A stretch of DNA of 29,271 bases, taken from QNZT01 sp964651755 (GTDB lineage: Bacteria; Campylobacterota; Campylobacteria; Campylobacterales; QNZT01). A program made the translations under genes and the position numbers. Of the stretch, positions 1-7,382 are shown piece by piece (the stretch's first letter is position 1; each line of letters opens with the position of its first letter). A model generated the notes under the pieces. That model was not told the origin of the DNA. It did no database searches and saw only the letters and a list, made by a program, of their open reading frames with translations. The stretch spans positions 1-29,271 of the forward strand of contig CAZYZD010000019.1 of the NCBI GenBank assembly GCA_964651755.1. The letters run 5' to 3'.

Positions 1-72
1 CGTAGCTCAGCTGGATAGAGCATCGGATTCCTAATCCGAAGGTCTCAGGTTCGAATCCTGTCGGGGACACCA
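1..72 (+). tRNA. tRNA-Arg (anticodon CCT), 5' end cut by window edge
   Basis: The anticodon stem TCGGA/TCCGA (23-27/35-39) encloses the loop TTCCTAA, placing anticodon CCT at 30-32, which reads the AGG arginine codon. The D-arm (AGCTCAG..GGAT) and the TTCGAAT loop (50-56) are canonical. The 3' acceptor strand CGGGGAC (62-68) is followed by discriminator A69 and an encoded CCA (70-72). The first two window bases pair as acceptor positions 6 and 7, so the five leading bases lie outside the window. A short T-run (74-78) directly follows and may help termination. The next gene is convergent and ends only 10 bases away. Confidence 0.95.
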
Positions 73-82
73 CTTTTTATAT

Positions 83-1930
83 TTATAGTGTGATGTTTTC
101 TTTTCCTGTAAACTCTTTTTCGTCTATCTTTTGAACCGCATATTTTGCCATTTTATCTGTTTGTATAGCAACATCCTGGGTTTTTTGGGTTGCTTGTGCA
201 TTGAATTTTGTCTGTTTTGTCACTTCTGAAACAGTTTTGTTGATCTCTTCTATGGCTTTAGATTGTTCTTGAGAAGCGATTTCTATTTCATGAATATGTG
301 TTACCGTTTCTGAGATATTTTCAATCAATTGGTTATAACCTTCGATCATCTCCTGGGCAATCTCTTTGCCGTCACTTGTTTTATCGGATGCAAGTACAAC
401 AAGCTCTTTGATTTTATAGGCAGCTTCCGCACTTTTTGCTGCAAGGTTGCGTACCTCACTGGCAACAACGGCAAAGCCTTTGCCCGCATCACCCGCTGTT
501 GCTGCTTCAACAGCTGCATTCAGTGAAAGAATGTTGGTTTGGAATGCAATCTGGTCAATAATGGATATCGCCTCGTTTATTGCCAGAACCTGTTCGTTGA
601 TCTCCTCCATTGCGCCGACAGTCTGTTTTGCCAGAGATTCACCATGTTTAGCTGAACTTGTTACTGCTTTTGAGTAGTTGGACATTTTCGTAACATTGTC
701 TGTATTGTGTGTAATATTTTTGGTAATATGTGTAAGAGATTTGCTGAGATTTTGCAGTGAAGCTTCTGTAGTCATTGTTGTTTGATTGACAGAAGCGACA
801 TTTTCAAGCAAAACGTCACTGAAGTTATTAAGTTGTAAACTTGTTTTTTTATTTTCTATCAGCATATCTGTAATAACATCTTTAAGTTGGTTGATGTGTT
901 TGACAAGTTTAGCAAAGTCTCCCTCTTTTTCAACATCTTCCAATTTTAATTCGGCTGTATAATTATGCTGGGTATACTGTTCAAGTACGGAATTTAATTT
1001 TTCAAAATTTTGTTTTGTTGCTGTGAGCATATCATTGACACTATTTTTAAAAGCGCTTAATGATTGACTTTGTGTTTGTGCGGTAATAGTTTCACTATAC
1101 CAGCCTTTTTTTGCCCTGTTGATTGTCTTTTGTGCTTCTGCGATAAAAGCTCGCTCTTGTTTATAATTGTCTTCTATTTGATCAAGATATTTGTTAAAAC
1201 TTGCTGCTATGGTGCCGAGTTCATCATTACTTTGCACTGTAATTCGTTTGGTCAAGTCTCTGTTTCCGGAAGAGAGTTCCTGAATAAGGGTGATCATATT
1301 ATGAAGTGGTTTACCGACAAGTTTATGCAATAAAAAGAGTACAATTGCAACAAGTACAAGTGCAAGTACAATATTTGAAAGAGAGATCATTGTGGTAAAG
1401 TAAGCTATGTTTTTATCACTATTTTCAAGAGATACTCTCATATCCATAACACCTAGAACATCTCCTTCTTTTGCACTTGTATGGCAGCTGAGGCACTTTT
1501 TTTCAGCGATAAAGGGTTTTAAAATTTTCATTTCATGTTTCTCGCCGTTAATCTCTTTCAGATGTTCTTTTTTAGATAAAAATATTTTCAAGACTTCAGG
1601 ATCGTTGGTATATTCTTCTTTCAAACCAAATTCTGCGATAATTTTTTTGGATTTTGCTATATTGAGATAATTGATGCCTTGTAATGTTTTTGCCTGATCT
1701 TCCGCATCCCGGACATATTCAGGTACACCGGAAAGCATACTGTTGGTCATGGACTGGTAGATTGCATTACTCAAAATTTGTAACTCATTTTTTGCTGCGG
1801 ATTCAAGTTCTTTTTTTGCGCCATGAAAAGATAATGAAGTAATAACAACAACAAATAAAAGAACAACCATACTCAAATAGATAAAGAATTTATACTTTAT
1901 AGAGTTTTTTATATTTAATTTTTTTAACAT
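83..1930 (-). CDS. Methyl-accepting chemotaxis protein with CXXCH haem-binding periplasmic sensor
   Basis: This 615-residue transducer would sense a periplasmic signal and control the CheA/CheW kinase array. Visible parts in order: TM1 about residues 15-33; a periplasmic sensor about 35-178; TM2 about 180-204; a HAMP region about 205-258; and a cytoplasmic helical signalling domain. The signalling hairpin is very well conserved at about 459-500 (DQIAFQTNILSLNAAVEAA and the following GKGFAVVASEVRNLA). The sensor carries C146-L-S-C149-H150, a c-type haem attachment motif, just before the second membrane segment, as in DUF3365/Tll0287-like sensors. Haem attachment is an inference from the motif; redox, oxygen or NO are plausible signals. 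The C-terminus has no CheR-tethering pentapeptide. The gene is monocistronic here, with its promoter in the 172-bp region shared with the divergent porin gene. Confidence 0.93.
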   Translation of the reverse strand: MLKKLNIKNSIKYKFFIYLSMVVLLFVVVITSLSFHGAKKELESAAKNELQILSNAIYQSMTNSMLSGVPEYVRDAEDQAKTLQGINYLNIAKSKKIIAEFGLKEEYTNDPEVLKIFLSKKEHLKEINGEKHEMKILKPFIAEKKCLSCHTSAKEGDVLGVMDMRVSLENSDKNIAYFTTMISLSNIVLALVLVAIVLFLLHKLVGKPLHNMITLIQELSSGNRDLTKRITVQSNDELGTIAASFNKYLDQIEDNYKQERAFIAEAQKTINRAKKGWYSETITAQTQSQSLSAFKNSVNDMLTATKQNFEKLNSVLEQYTQHNYTAELKLEDVEKEGDFAKLVKHINQLKDVITDMLIENKKTSLQLNNFSDVLLENVASVNQTTMTTEASLQNLSKSLTHITKNITHNTDNVTKMSNYSKAVTSSAKHGESLAKQTVGAMEEINEQVLAINEAISIIDQIAFQTNILSLNAAVEAATAGDAGKGFAVVASEVRNLAAKSAEAAYKIKELVVLASDKTSDGKEIAQEMIEGYNQLIENISETVTHIHEIEIASQEQSKAIEEINKTVSEVTKQTKFNAQATQKTQDVAIQTDKMAKYAVQKIDEKEFTGKENITL

Positions 1931-1990
1931 TAGATACCATCCAGAATTGCGTTTAATGGAATATCGACTACCAAAATTTTTTATTTAATA

Positions 1991-1999
1991 TGCTACAAT
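1991..1999 (+). promoter_or_regulatory. Candidate extended -10 for the porin-mod operon
   Basis: The string TGCTACAAT fits an extended -10 (TGnTAnAAT) on the plus strand, about 100 bases before the porin start. No convincing -35 is seen, which is usual for this phylum. The implied leader of roughly 95 bases contains a small AT-rich palindrome ATATTAATAT (2020-2029) that might be an operator, but it is too simple in composition to call as a ModE site. The rest of 1931-2102 shows no gene. Confidence 0.35.
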
Positions 2000-2102
2000 T
2001 GCCTCTTTACTTCTGGGGTATATTAATATTCATGTTTTTATTTTTAAATACTACTTTTTATGTACATAGTAAATTGATTTATTATATTTATAAAGGACAT
2101 AG

Positions 2103-3535
2103 ATGCGATTTGTAATTGTATTATTGTTTATTTTGATGGTAATCAAAGCTGATGAAACAGCACAAAGACGTCTTTTGCGAAGCAATATGACAATCCAGGA
2201 TATAGAAAAACCTTTTCATGTAACAAAAGTATCAGAATTTTTGACAAAAGGGAGTTTATTTGGTCGATTACGATGTAATACATTTGTTTTTAAAACGGAA
2301 AAAGAGAATAGTTCCAGTCAAAATCATGATGCTTTAGGAGCAGGTGGTAGTCTGATTTATAAGAGTGCCTATTTATATGATGTGGGGTTTACTACCGGGA
2401 TTTATATGACACAAAATGTTTTGAATATTAAAAAAGATGAACTTAAATATTATAAAGCAGGTAAAGATGTTTTTAGCAGATATGATTTTCTGAAAAAGGG
2501 GAAGAAAAGTATTGTCTCTTTGGCGCAATTCTATCTCGAATATAATTCAGGTAAAAGTTCTCTAAAAGGTGGACGTATTATTTTTGAGAGTTTATTGACA
2601 AAGAGCAATGATACAAAAATGATCCAAATACTTTTGAAGGAGTGACACTACAAAGCAAGTTTTCTGATGATATTACTTATAAAACTGCGTACTTAACACG
2701 ACAAAAGTTGAAGGATCACAGCCACTTCCATCATGTACTGGCGTATGATGGATGGAGAGAAAATGATGATGGAGCTATGCACCGTGGTTTACTCCTCTCA
2801 AAGTTGAAAAATTTTGGTATTGAGGATCGTCTTCTGGTATTTGAAGCTGATAAACAGAAAACAACTTCTGTGCAATGGTTATTCAATATAACAGCTGTGC
2901 CAAAACTGGTTGTGTTAAGTACAATCGGAGGAAGTTATGAATTTGTATTTAATACTTTTCATCTAAAACCGGCTTTTCGTTATATCAGACAATTTGATGA
3001 TGGGGCAGGGAATATAGGCGGTGCAAATCTTAAAAACAATACTTTTGGTTACAGAAATCCAAAATCAGTAGAGAGTAGTTTATATGCTGCCAAAATTGAT
3101 TTGAAATATCAAGCCTGGAAATTTCGTCTTGGATATTCACAGGTGGCGGATAAAGCAGATTTAATAGCACCATGGAGAGGATTTCCTACCGGAGGTTTTA
3201 CCCGTGCGATGGGACAGTATAACTGGTATGCCAATACGAAAACATATATGATTCGTGGAGATTATAATTTTGATAAAGCAGGGTTATTGTATGGAACAAA
3301 AATGTTTTTCCGGTATGCCATAGAAGATTTTGATGATTCTAAACCGGGGGTACAGGCTGACAGCCGGATTCTGACACTGGATCTCCTGAAAAATTTCAAA
3401 CATACTCCTGATCTGTATGCCAAAATAAGAGTAGCTTTTGTCAATGGTAAAAATGATACAATAGCAGCAGATGGTACCCATAAAAGTGATCCATCCTATC
3501 GCGAGTTTCGTTTTGAAGTCAACTATCTTTTTTAA
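2103..3535 (+). pseudogene. OprD-family outer-membrane porin, split by a one-base frameshift
   Basis: Two overlapping reading frames make one porin of about 477 residues. The first frame (2103-2645) holds a signal-like N-terminus (hydrophobic residues 2-16, possible cleavage after Lys-Ala) and the early barrel, and ends ..TKSNDTKMIQILLKE. The second (2642-3535) continues as TLQSKFSDDITYKTAYLTRQKLKD and runs to a terminal Phe (..FEVNYLF), the usual last residue of outer-membrane barrels. Restoring one base near 2624 rejoins the frames to read KMI-PNTFEGVTLQSKF, which matches the continuous sequence expected for campylobacterotal OprD-like porins. The start is supported by an AAAGGA at 2092-2097. 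Its stop lies 9 bases before modA, so the porin probably heads the molybdate operon and may admit oxyanions (inference). The frameshift may be a real mutation, phase variation or a draft-assembly error; both halves are otherwise well conserved. Confidence 0.8.
2619..2645 (+). other. Frameshift junction in the porin gene
   Basis: In the first frame ATG-ATC-CAA-ATA leads to TGA at 2643-2645. In the second, CCA-AAT-ACT at 2624-2632 gives the expected Pro-Asn-Thr-Phe-Glu-Gly. The simplest explanation is loss of one base next to the CC at 2624-2625. No long homopolymer is present, only AAAAA at 2615-2619 just upstream and CC/AAA at the site, so classical slipped-strand phase variation is not strongly supported. 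Confidence 0.75.
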
Positions 3536-3544
3536 AGGAAGCAG

Positions 3545-4294
3545 ATGAAGGTAAAGGTGTTGTTTGTAAGTTTGTTGCTCTCTCTTGGCTTGAGTGCCGG
3601 TGAGATCAGGGTAGCGGTTGCTGCTAATGTCAGTTATGCCATAGGTGACTTGATCAAAGCTTTTAATATCCTTTACCCTGATACCAAAGTTCAGGTACAG
3701 CTTGGCAGCAGTGGAAAGCTTACTGCCCAGATCAAAAACGGTGCACCCTATGATCTTTTTATGTCTGCAAATATGCACTATCCTCAGGCACTCTATCATG
3801 AAGGGATTGCTGTTACCAGACCGCTGGTATATGCACAGGGTTCACTGGCGTTTTTTAGCAGTAAACAAAGAGCGTTTGACAAGGGTATGGCATTGCTTGA
3901 GGAAGATACTATCAGGCGTATTGCTATCGCCAATCCCAAAACAGCTCCTTATGGCAAAGCAGCAGTGGCAGCGTTGAAAAATGCAGGAATTTATGAAAAG
4001 ATCAAAAGCAAATTTATCTACGGAGAGTCAATTTCCCAGACGGTGACTTATGCAACTACTGCTGCGGATTTGGGGCTTATTGCCAAGTCGTCGCTTTTTT
4101 CACCGCATATGGCACAGTACAGGGAGGGGAAAAACTGGCAAAGTGTTGATTCCAAACTCTATACGCCTATCAACCAGGGGATTGTATTGTTGAAAAAGAG
4201 TGCGGCAAATGCTGAAGCAGCAGCATTTTATGCTTTTATTTTTTCTCACAGAGCAGAAGAGATTTTCAAAAAGTTTGGTTATTTGATTCCATGA
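3545..4294 (+). CDS. modA: Molybdate ABC transporter, periplasmic substrate-binding protein
   Basis: A 249-residue secreted binding protein that captures molybdate, and probably tungstate, for the ModBC importer. Residues 1-19 form a signal peptide (MKVKVLFVSLLLSLGLSAG). ModA hallmarks follow: VAVAANVS at about 23-30, the oxyanion-binding LGSSGKL at 53-59, YDLFMSAN at about 69-76 and PYGKAA further on. Serines of the SSG and SAN loops contact the oxyanion in known ModA structures. The length is typical. A purine-rich AAAGGAA lies just before the start and overlaps the porin stop. The gene overlaps the next one by 4 bases (ATGA), indicating translational coupling. Molybdate and tungstate cannot be told apart from sequence alone. 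Confidence 0.95.
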   Translation: MKVKVLFVSLLLSLGLSAGEIRVAVAANVSYAIGDLIKAFNILYPDTKVQVQLGSSGKLTAQIKNGAPYDLFMSANMHYPQALYHEGIAVTRPLVYAQGSLAFFSSKQRAFDKGMALLEEDTIRRIAIANPKTAPYGKAAVAALKNAGIYEKIKSKFIYGESISQTVTYATTAADLGLIAKSSLFSPHMAQYREGKNWQSVDSKLYTPINQGIVLLKKSAANAEAAAFYAFIFSHRAEEIFKKFGYLIP

Positions 4295-4689
4295 CCTATT
4301 TCAGAGCTGCTGTGAAAAAGATTGTGAGTAACGATATGTTGACTCTGGTCTATTTTGATGTGATGGGTAGCGAAGTGGTGATGATGAGTCTGGAGATGGA
4401 TCGTAAACTGCGAGTCGGACAGGGTGTGAGACTGGGTGTCAAACCGACGGCGATAGCGCTTCTCAAAGAGGAGTGCAGGGGAAGTTTTGCCAACTCTCTG
4501 CCGGTTCAGGTCACAGGTGTAGAAGAGGGTGAACTTTTAAGTATGGTGAAGTTCCAGTTAGCGGACAATGCTTGTGAAGCCATACTCATACGTCAGAATC
4601 TTCAGGCACTGGATATCCAGGTCGGAGACAAGGTATTTGCCGTGTTTATGGCGAGCGAACTCTCCGTACAGGAGATTTATGATGTTTGA
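4291..4689 (+). CDS. Double TOBE/Mop-domain molybdate-binding protein
   Basis: A 132-residue cytoplasmic protein made of two TOBE (Mop-like) repeats: about residues 3-58 (..LRVGQGVRLGVKPTAIALL) and about 68-130 (..LDIQVGDKVFAVFMASELSVQE). Such di-Mop modules bind molybdate as oligomers and act in storage or sensing. It lies between modA and modB, starting inside modA's stop and overlapping the modB start. Unlike ModE there is no helix-turn-helix, so it is not itself expected to bind DNA; it could be an intracellular molybdate buffer, or it could bring molybdate to a regulator encoded elsewhere (inference). Confidence 0.85.
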   Translation: MTYFRAAVKKIVSNDMLTLVYFDVMGSEVVMMSLEMDRKLRVGQGVRLGVKPTAIALLKEECRGSFANSLPVQVTGVEEGELLSMVKFQLADNACEAILIRQNLQALDIQVGDKVFAVFMASELSVQEIYDV

Positions 4690-5374
4690 GACTGTAAAAT
4701 CACTCGATTTTGCTCCGTTTATACTCTCTTTCAAACTTGCTTTTATCACGATGGTGATTCTTTTTATCATCTCTCTTCCTCTTGCCTGGTATCTTTCTCA
4801 GACAAAGTCCAAAGCGAAACCTTTTATTGAAGCGCTGACTGCATTGCCTATTGTTTTGCCGCCTTCTGTGCTTGGTTTTTATATCCTTTGGGCATTATCG
4901 CAGAACTCTCCTCTGGGGGCTTTTTTCGAAGAGACTTTCGGGGTGAAGCTGGTGTTTTCATTTCCAGGATTGGTTGTGGCGAGTTGTTTTTACAGTCTGC
5001 CGTTCATGGTACAGCCTCTGCAGAGTGGATTTGAGAGTTTAAATAAAAACATGCTGGAAGCTGCCTATGTCAGCGGTAAAAGTAAATTTCAGACGATCCT
5101 TCACGTAGCGATTCCCAATATCAAACCCTCACTGTTGACAGCGCTCATAGTTACTTTCGCCCATACTGTCGGGGAGTTTGGTGTGGTTTTGATGGTGGGC
5201 GGCAGTATTCCCGGAGAAACCAAAGTGGCGTCGGTTGCAATTTATGAGATGGTGGAGATTATGGATTATACGACGGCGCATATTTACAGTGCGATTATGG
5301 TGATTATCAGTTTTCTGGTACTTCTGGCGGTTTATCTTTTTAACCAGAAGCAGGGTAGAAAGTTTGGAGTTTGA
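4682..5374 (+). CDS. modB: Molybdate ABC transporter, permease
   Basis: An integral inner-membrane permease of 230 residues with five or six hydrophobic segments. The cytoplasmic EAA loop that docks ModC is clear at about 126-145 (EAAYVSGKSKFQTILHVAIP), followed by a typical ModB stretch (FAHTVGEFGVVLMVGG, about 159-174). The reading frame is open further upstream, but the true start is most likely ATG 4682, with GGAG at 4671-4674 seven bases before it; ATG 4679 immediately precedes it and is the alternative. This gives the usual ModB length and an 8-base overlap with the upstream TOBE gene. Confidence 0.93.
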   Translation: MFETVKSLDFAPFILSFKLAFITMVILFIISLPLAWYLSQTKSKAKPFIEALTALPIVLPPSVLGFYILWALSQNSPLGAFFEETFGVKLVFSFPGLVVASCFYSLPFMVQPLQSGFESLNKNMLEAAYVSGKSKFQTILHVAIPNIKPSLLTALIVTFAHTVGEFGVVLMVGGSIPGETKVASVAIYEMVEIMDYTTAHIYSAIMVIISFLVLLAVYLFNQKQGRKFGV

Positions 5375-5391
5375 GATGGATATAAAACCTT

Positions 5392-6246
5392 ATGATTGAG
5401 ATAGCTGTAACCAAACCGCTTTTGGGCGCGGACGGAGAGATGAAGCTGGATGTTGGGCTGCAGATCGAGGAGGGGGATTTTGTTGCGTTGAGCGGGCAAA
5501 GCGGCAGTGGAAAAACGACACTGCTAAGAATCCTGGCAGGGCTTGAGGAAGCAGAGGGATTTATCAAAGTGGGTGATGAGGTTTGGCTTGAGGGGAGAAA
5601 AGCAAAAGCACCCCAAAAACGTCGTATTGGCTTTGTATTTCAGGACTTTGCACTGTTTTCAAATATGAGTGTCGAAGAAAACCTTCTTTTTGTAAACAAC
5701 GATAAAAAGCTGGCAATGCATCTTCTGGAGATGACAGAACTTCATGAACTTAAAAAAAGAGTACCTGCTACTCTCAGCGGCGGGCAAAAACAGCGGGTGG
5801 CGCTGTGCCGTGCGATGATGCATAAGCCAAAACTTCTACTCATGGATGAACCTCTCTCCGCACTGGATCCTTCGATGCGGGCAAAACTGCAAAATGAGAT
5901 ATTAAATTTACATCGTGAGTTTGGCACAACGACTATGATGGTTTCTCATGATCCCAGTGAAATCTACAGACTCTCAAACCGTGTATTGGTGCTTCAGCAG
6001 GGGCGTATAGTAAATGACGGTACACCCAAAGAGGTATTGCTTCAAACCAGTGGAAGTCAAAAATTTTCTTTTGAAGGAGAACTTCTGGAGATTGTCAAAG
6101 TAGATGTCATCTATATAGCGATTGTGGCAATCGGACAGCAGCTTGTGGAAGTAGTGGTGAGTGAAGAAGCCGCCAAAAAATTGCATATAGGAAAACAGGT
6201 ACGGGTAAGTACCAAGGCATTTGCACCGGTGATCGTACAAAGTTAG
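5392..6246 (+). CDS. modC: Molybdate ABC transporter, ATP-binding protein with C-terminal TOBE domain
   Basis: A 284-residue ATPase that powers ModB. It has Walker A GQSGSGKT (35-42), the Q-loop FVFQD (81-85), signature LSGGQ (128-132), Walker B LLLMDEP (148-154), D-loop SALD and H-loop His186 (VSHD). After about residue 225 there is a TOBE-like domain (..GKQVRVSTKAFAPVIVQS), the regulatory molybdate-binding module usual for ModC. It is shorter than E. coli ModC (about 350) because it holds only one TOBE unit; the separate di-TOBE protein in the same operon may compensate. It starts 17 bases after modB. The ribosome-binding site is weak (GAGATGG), so it may depend on coupling. It is the last gene of the operon, followed by a hairpin terminator. 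Confidence 0.94.
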   Translation: MIEIAVTKPLLGADGEMKLDVGLQIEEGDFVALSGQSGSGKTTLLRILAGLEEAEGFIKVGDEVWLEGRKAKAPQKRRIGFVFQDFALFSNMSVEENLLFVNNDKKLAMHLLEMTELHELKKRVPATLSGGQKQRVALCRAMMHKPKLLLMDEPLSALDPSMRAKLQNEILNLHREFGTTTMMVSHDPSEIYRLSNRVLVLQQGRIVNDGTPKEVLLQTSGSQKFSFEGELLEIVKVDVIYIAIVAIGQQLVEVVVSEEAAKKLHIGKQVRVSTKAFAPVIVQS

Positions 6247-6321
6247 CGGGATTGATTGTAGCCCCTGAGATGTCTGTCCTGCCCGGCAGTGATGATATTT
6301 TCATTGCAAAAAGAGGAGAGA

Positions 6322-6354
6322 AAAACTACAGTTGTAGACAACAACTATAGTTTT
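6322..6354. terminator. Bidirectional hairpin terminator between modC and the convergent small gene
   Basis: The arms AAAACTACAGTTGT (6322-6335) and ACAACTATAGTTTT (6341-6354) pair over 14 positions with a single C/A mismatch and a 5-base loop. The arms start with A-runs and end with T-runs, so RNA from either strand has a stem followed by U's. It lies 75 bases after the modC stop and 4 bases beyond the stop of the minus-strand gene ending at 6359, so it can end both transcripts. Confidence 0.8.
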
Positions 6355-6358
6355 GGTT

Positions 6359-6631
6359 TTAGTGATGTGCTTTTTTTTCGTGTTTTGACTTCTCTGTATT
6401 CTTTTCGGCAGATTTTGGTGCAACGTAATCTTCCGTATGCAGACCTGCTTTACAGTTTTGGTAGTTTGCTTTGCAACGTGCAACACACTCTGTGTCACTA
6501 CCGTATTTGACAGAACAGTCGCCCATACAGTGATTGTATTTGAGATCACACTTCCCTGATGACGAACCTCCGTGTGAAGCAAAAAGTAGATTTGCCGAGA
6601 GTATAGCTGCAATAAGAAGTAGTTTTTTCAT
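6359..6631 (-). CDS. Small exported cysteine-rich protein with twin CX3C motif and His/Lys-rich tail
   Basis: A 90-residue protein of unknown function. Residues 1-18 are a signal peptide (MKKLLLIAAILSANLLFA|S). The mature part has a Gly/Ser linker and six cysteines, C28, C35, C39, C49, C53 and C60, spaced 6-3-9-3-6. This spacing is mirror-symmetric and contains the twin CX3C pattern (CX3C-x9-CX3C) of disulfide-locked helical hairpins. The tail is charged and ends in KKAHH. Such proteins often bind metal or take part in periplasmic thiol chemistry, but no family name can be given. The start is supported by AAGGA upstream and a TATAAT box. It is convergent with the molybdate operon and shares its terminator. 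Confidence 0.8.
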   Translation of the reverse strand: MKKLLLIAAILSANLLFASHGGSSSGKCDLKYNHCMGDCSVKYGSDTECVARCKANYQNCKAGLHTEDYVAPKSAEKNTEKSKHEKKAHH

Positions 6632-6662
6632 AGGTGTCCTTTTGAGTATTTTATAACTGTTT

Positions 6663-6668
6663 ATTATA
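6663..6668 (-). promoter_or_regulatory. -10 box (TATAAT) for the cysteine-rich small gene
   Basis: On the minus strand a perfect TATAAT lies 31 bases before the start codon at 6631, giving a leader of about 25 bases containing AAAGGA. Just upstream is a 7-bp inverted repeat (ATAACAA 6666-6672 / TTGTTAT 6677-6683) that overlaps the box. It could be an operator, or a weak terminator for the upstream lipoprotein gene. No good -35 is visible. Confidence 0.5.
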
Positions 6669-6687
6669 ACAAAAGTTTGTTATGAAA

Positions 6688-7215
6688 TTAATTAAGCTTA
6701 TTTTGTGAATTAACAGCTTTTTGAAGTCCATGTATCAATTGCTGAAATATCGATTTGATCTCTTTCCCGTCCCCAAGTGCTTGCTGAACACTGTTTGCAA
6801 AATCTTTTCCCAGAGTTTGTGCATATGTTTTACCGATGGCAAGATAAAGCGCTTTTTTGGTTTCGAACATATTGATTCTCCACTCTTTATCTTTTTTTTG
6901 CATTTTTGTTTCAAATGATACGCTTGCTTCATCGTTGTTTAACGGGGAAAAATCTTTTAAGATAAGTACTGTAGGAATCTGTGCTTCGTTTCCATTGATT
7001 TCGGGATCTTGTAACTTGATCTCTGCTATTTTGATTTTATGGTGCAGTTTTGTAGCATCGGGATCTTCTTTAAGGGTGTATTTTGCTGCATTTTGGGGTT
7101 TATGCTCTTTTTCTGCAAGCCAGAAGTCATATGCTATTCCGGAAGGGGTAGTATTTTTTGAAGCACAGCCTGTCAACAGGATAACAGCTGTTACTATTGT
7201 ATATATTAATTTCAT
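6688..7215 (-). CDS. Putative lipoprotein of unknown function
   Basis: A 175-residue protein with a lipoprotein signal peptide: MKLIYTIVTAVILLTGC, lipobox LLTGC with the lipid-bearing Cys17, followed by A-S-K, so it is not marked for inner-membrane retention by Asp at +2. The body is soluble and alternates beta-like stretches (about 55-115) with a helical end (about 118-175). In overall shape (signal, short helix with FWLAEKE, then sheet) it resembles small NTF2-like/DUF4878-type lipoproteins, but this is only a resemblance. RBS AAGGAG is present on the minus strand just upstream. It is probably transcribed separately from the downstream small gene, which has its own TATAAT. Confidence 0.8.
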   Translation of the reverse strand: MKLIYTIVTAVILLTGCASKNTTPSGIAYDFWLAEKEHKPQNAAKYTLKEDPDATKLHHKIKIAEIKLQDPEINGNEAQIPTVLILKDFSPLNNDEASVSFETKMQKKDKEWRINMFETKKALYLAIGKTYAQTLGKDFANSVQQALGDGKEIKSIFQQLIHGLQKAVNSQNKLN

Positions 7216-7347
7216 AAAAACTCCTTTTCTTTACCTCATGATAACATGAAAACTATATAGGCATATGAGAAAAATGCAGATAATATTTTACTTTCAGTAT
7301 TTAATATACGAAAGAAATTAAAATTTTATATATTTCTGACGATAATG

Positions 7348-7353
7348 TATAAA
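7348..7353 (+). promoter_or_regulatory. Candidate -10 box for the amino-sugar operon
   Basis: TATAAA lies 30 bases before the ATG at 7383, with a strong AAAGGAAGG ribosome site at 7366-7374 in between. The region 7216-7382 is AT-rich, holds the divergent promoters for the lipoprotein and sugar genes, and shows no gene. No operator is obvious. Confidence 0.35.
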
Positions 7354-7382
7354 ATTTTGACATTTAAAGGAAGGGATTTTAA

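Noticed and set aside
2003..2102. Molybdenum-cofactor riboswitch or ModE operator in the porin-mod leader
   Set aside because: The leader is AT-rich with only a 10-base palindrome; no multi-stem structure or ModE-like inverted repeat was seen.
2610..2630. Phase-variable homopolymer at the porin frameshift
   Set aside because: Only short runs (AAAAA, AAA, CC) are present. Campylobacter-type phase variation normally uses long G/C tracts.
3284..3799. Minus-strand open frame of 171 codons across the porin/modA junction
   Set aside because: It spans two well-supported plus-strand genes and the space between them, and its product resembles no family.
6289..6612. Overlapping frames on both strands around the cysteine-rich small gene
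   Set aside because: The 6359-6631 frame has a proper signal peptide, ribosome site, promoter and structured cysteine pattern; the others have none of these and run through the terminator hairpin.
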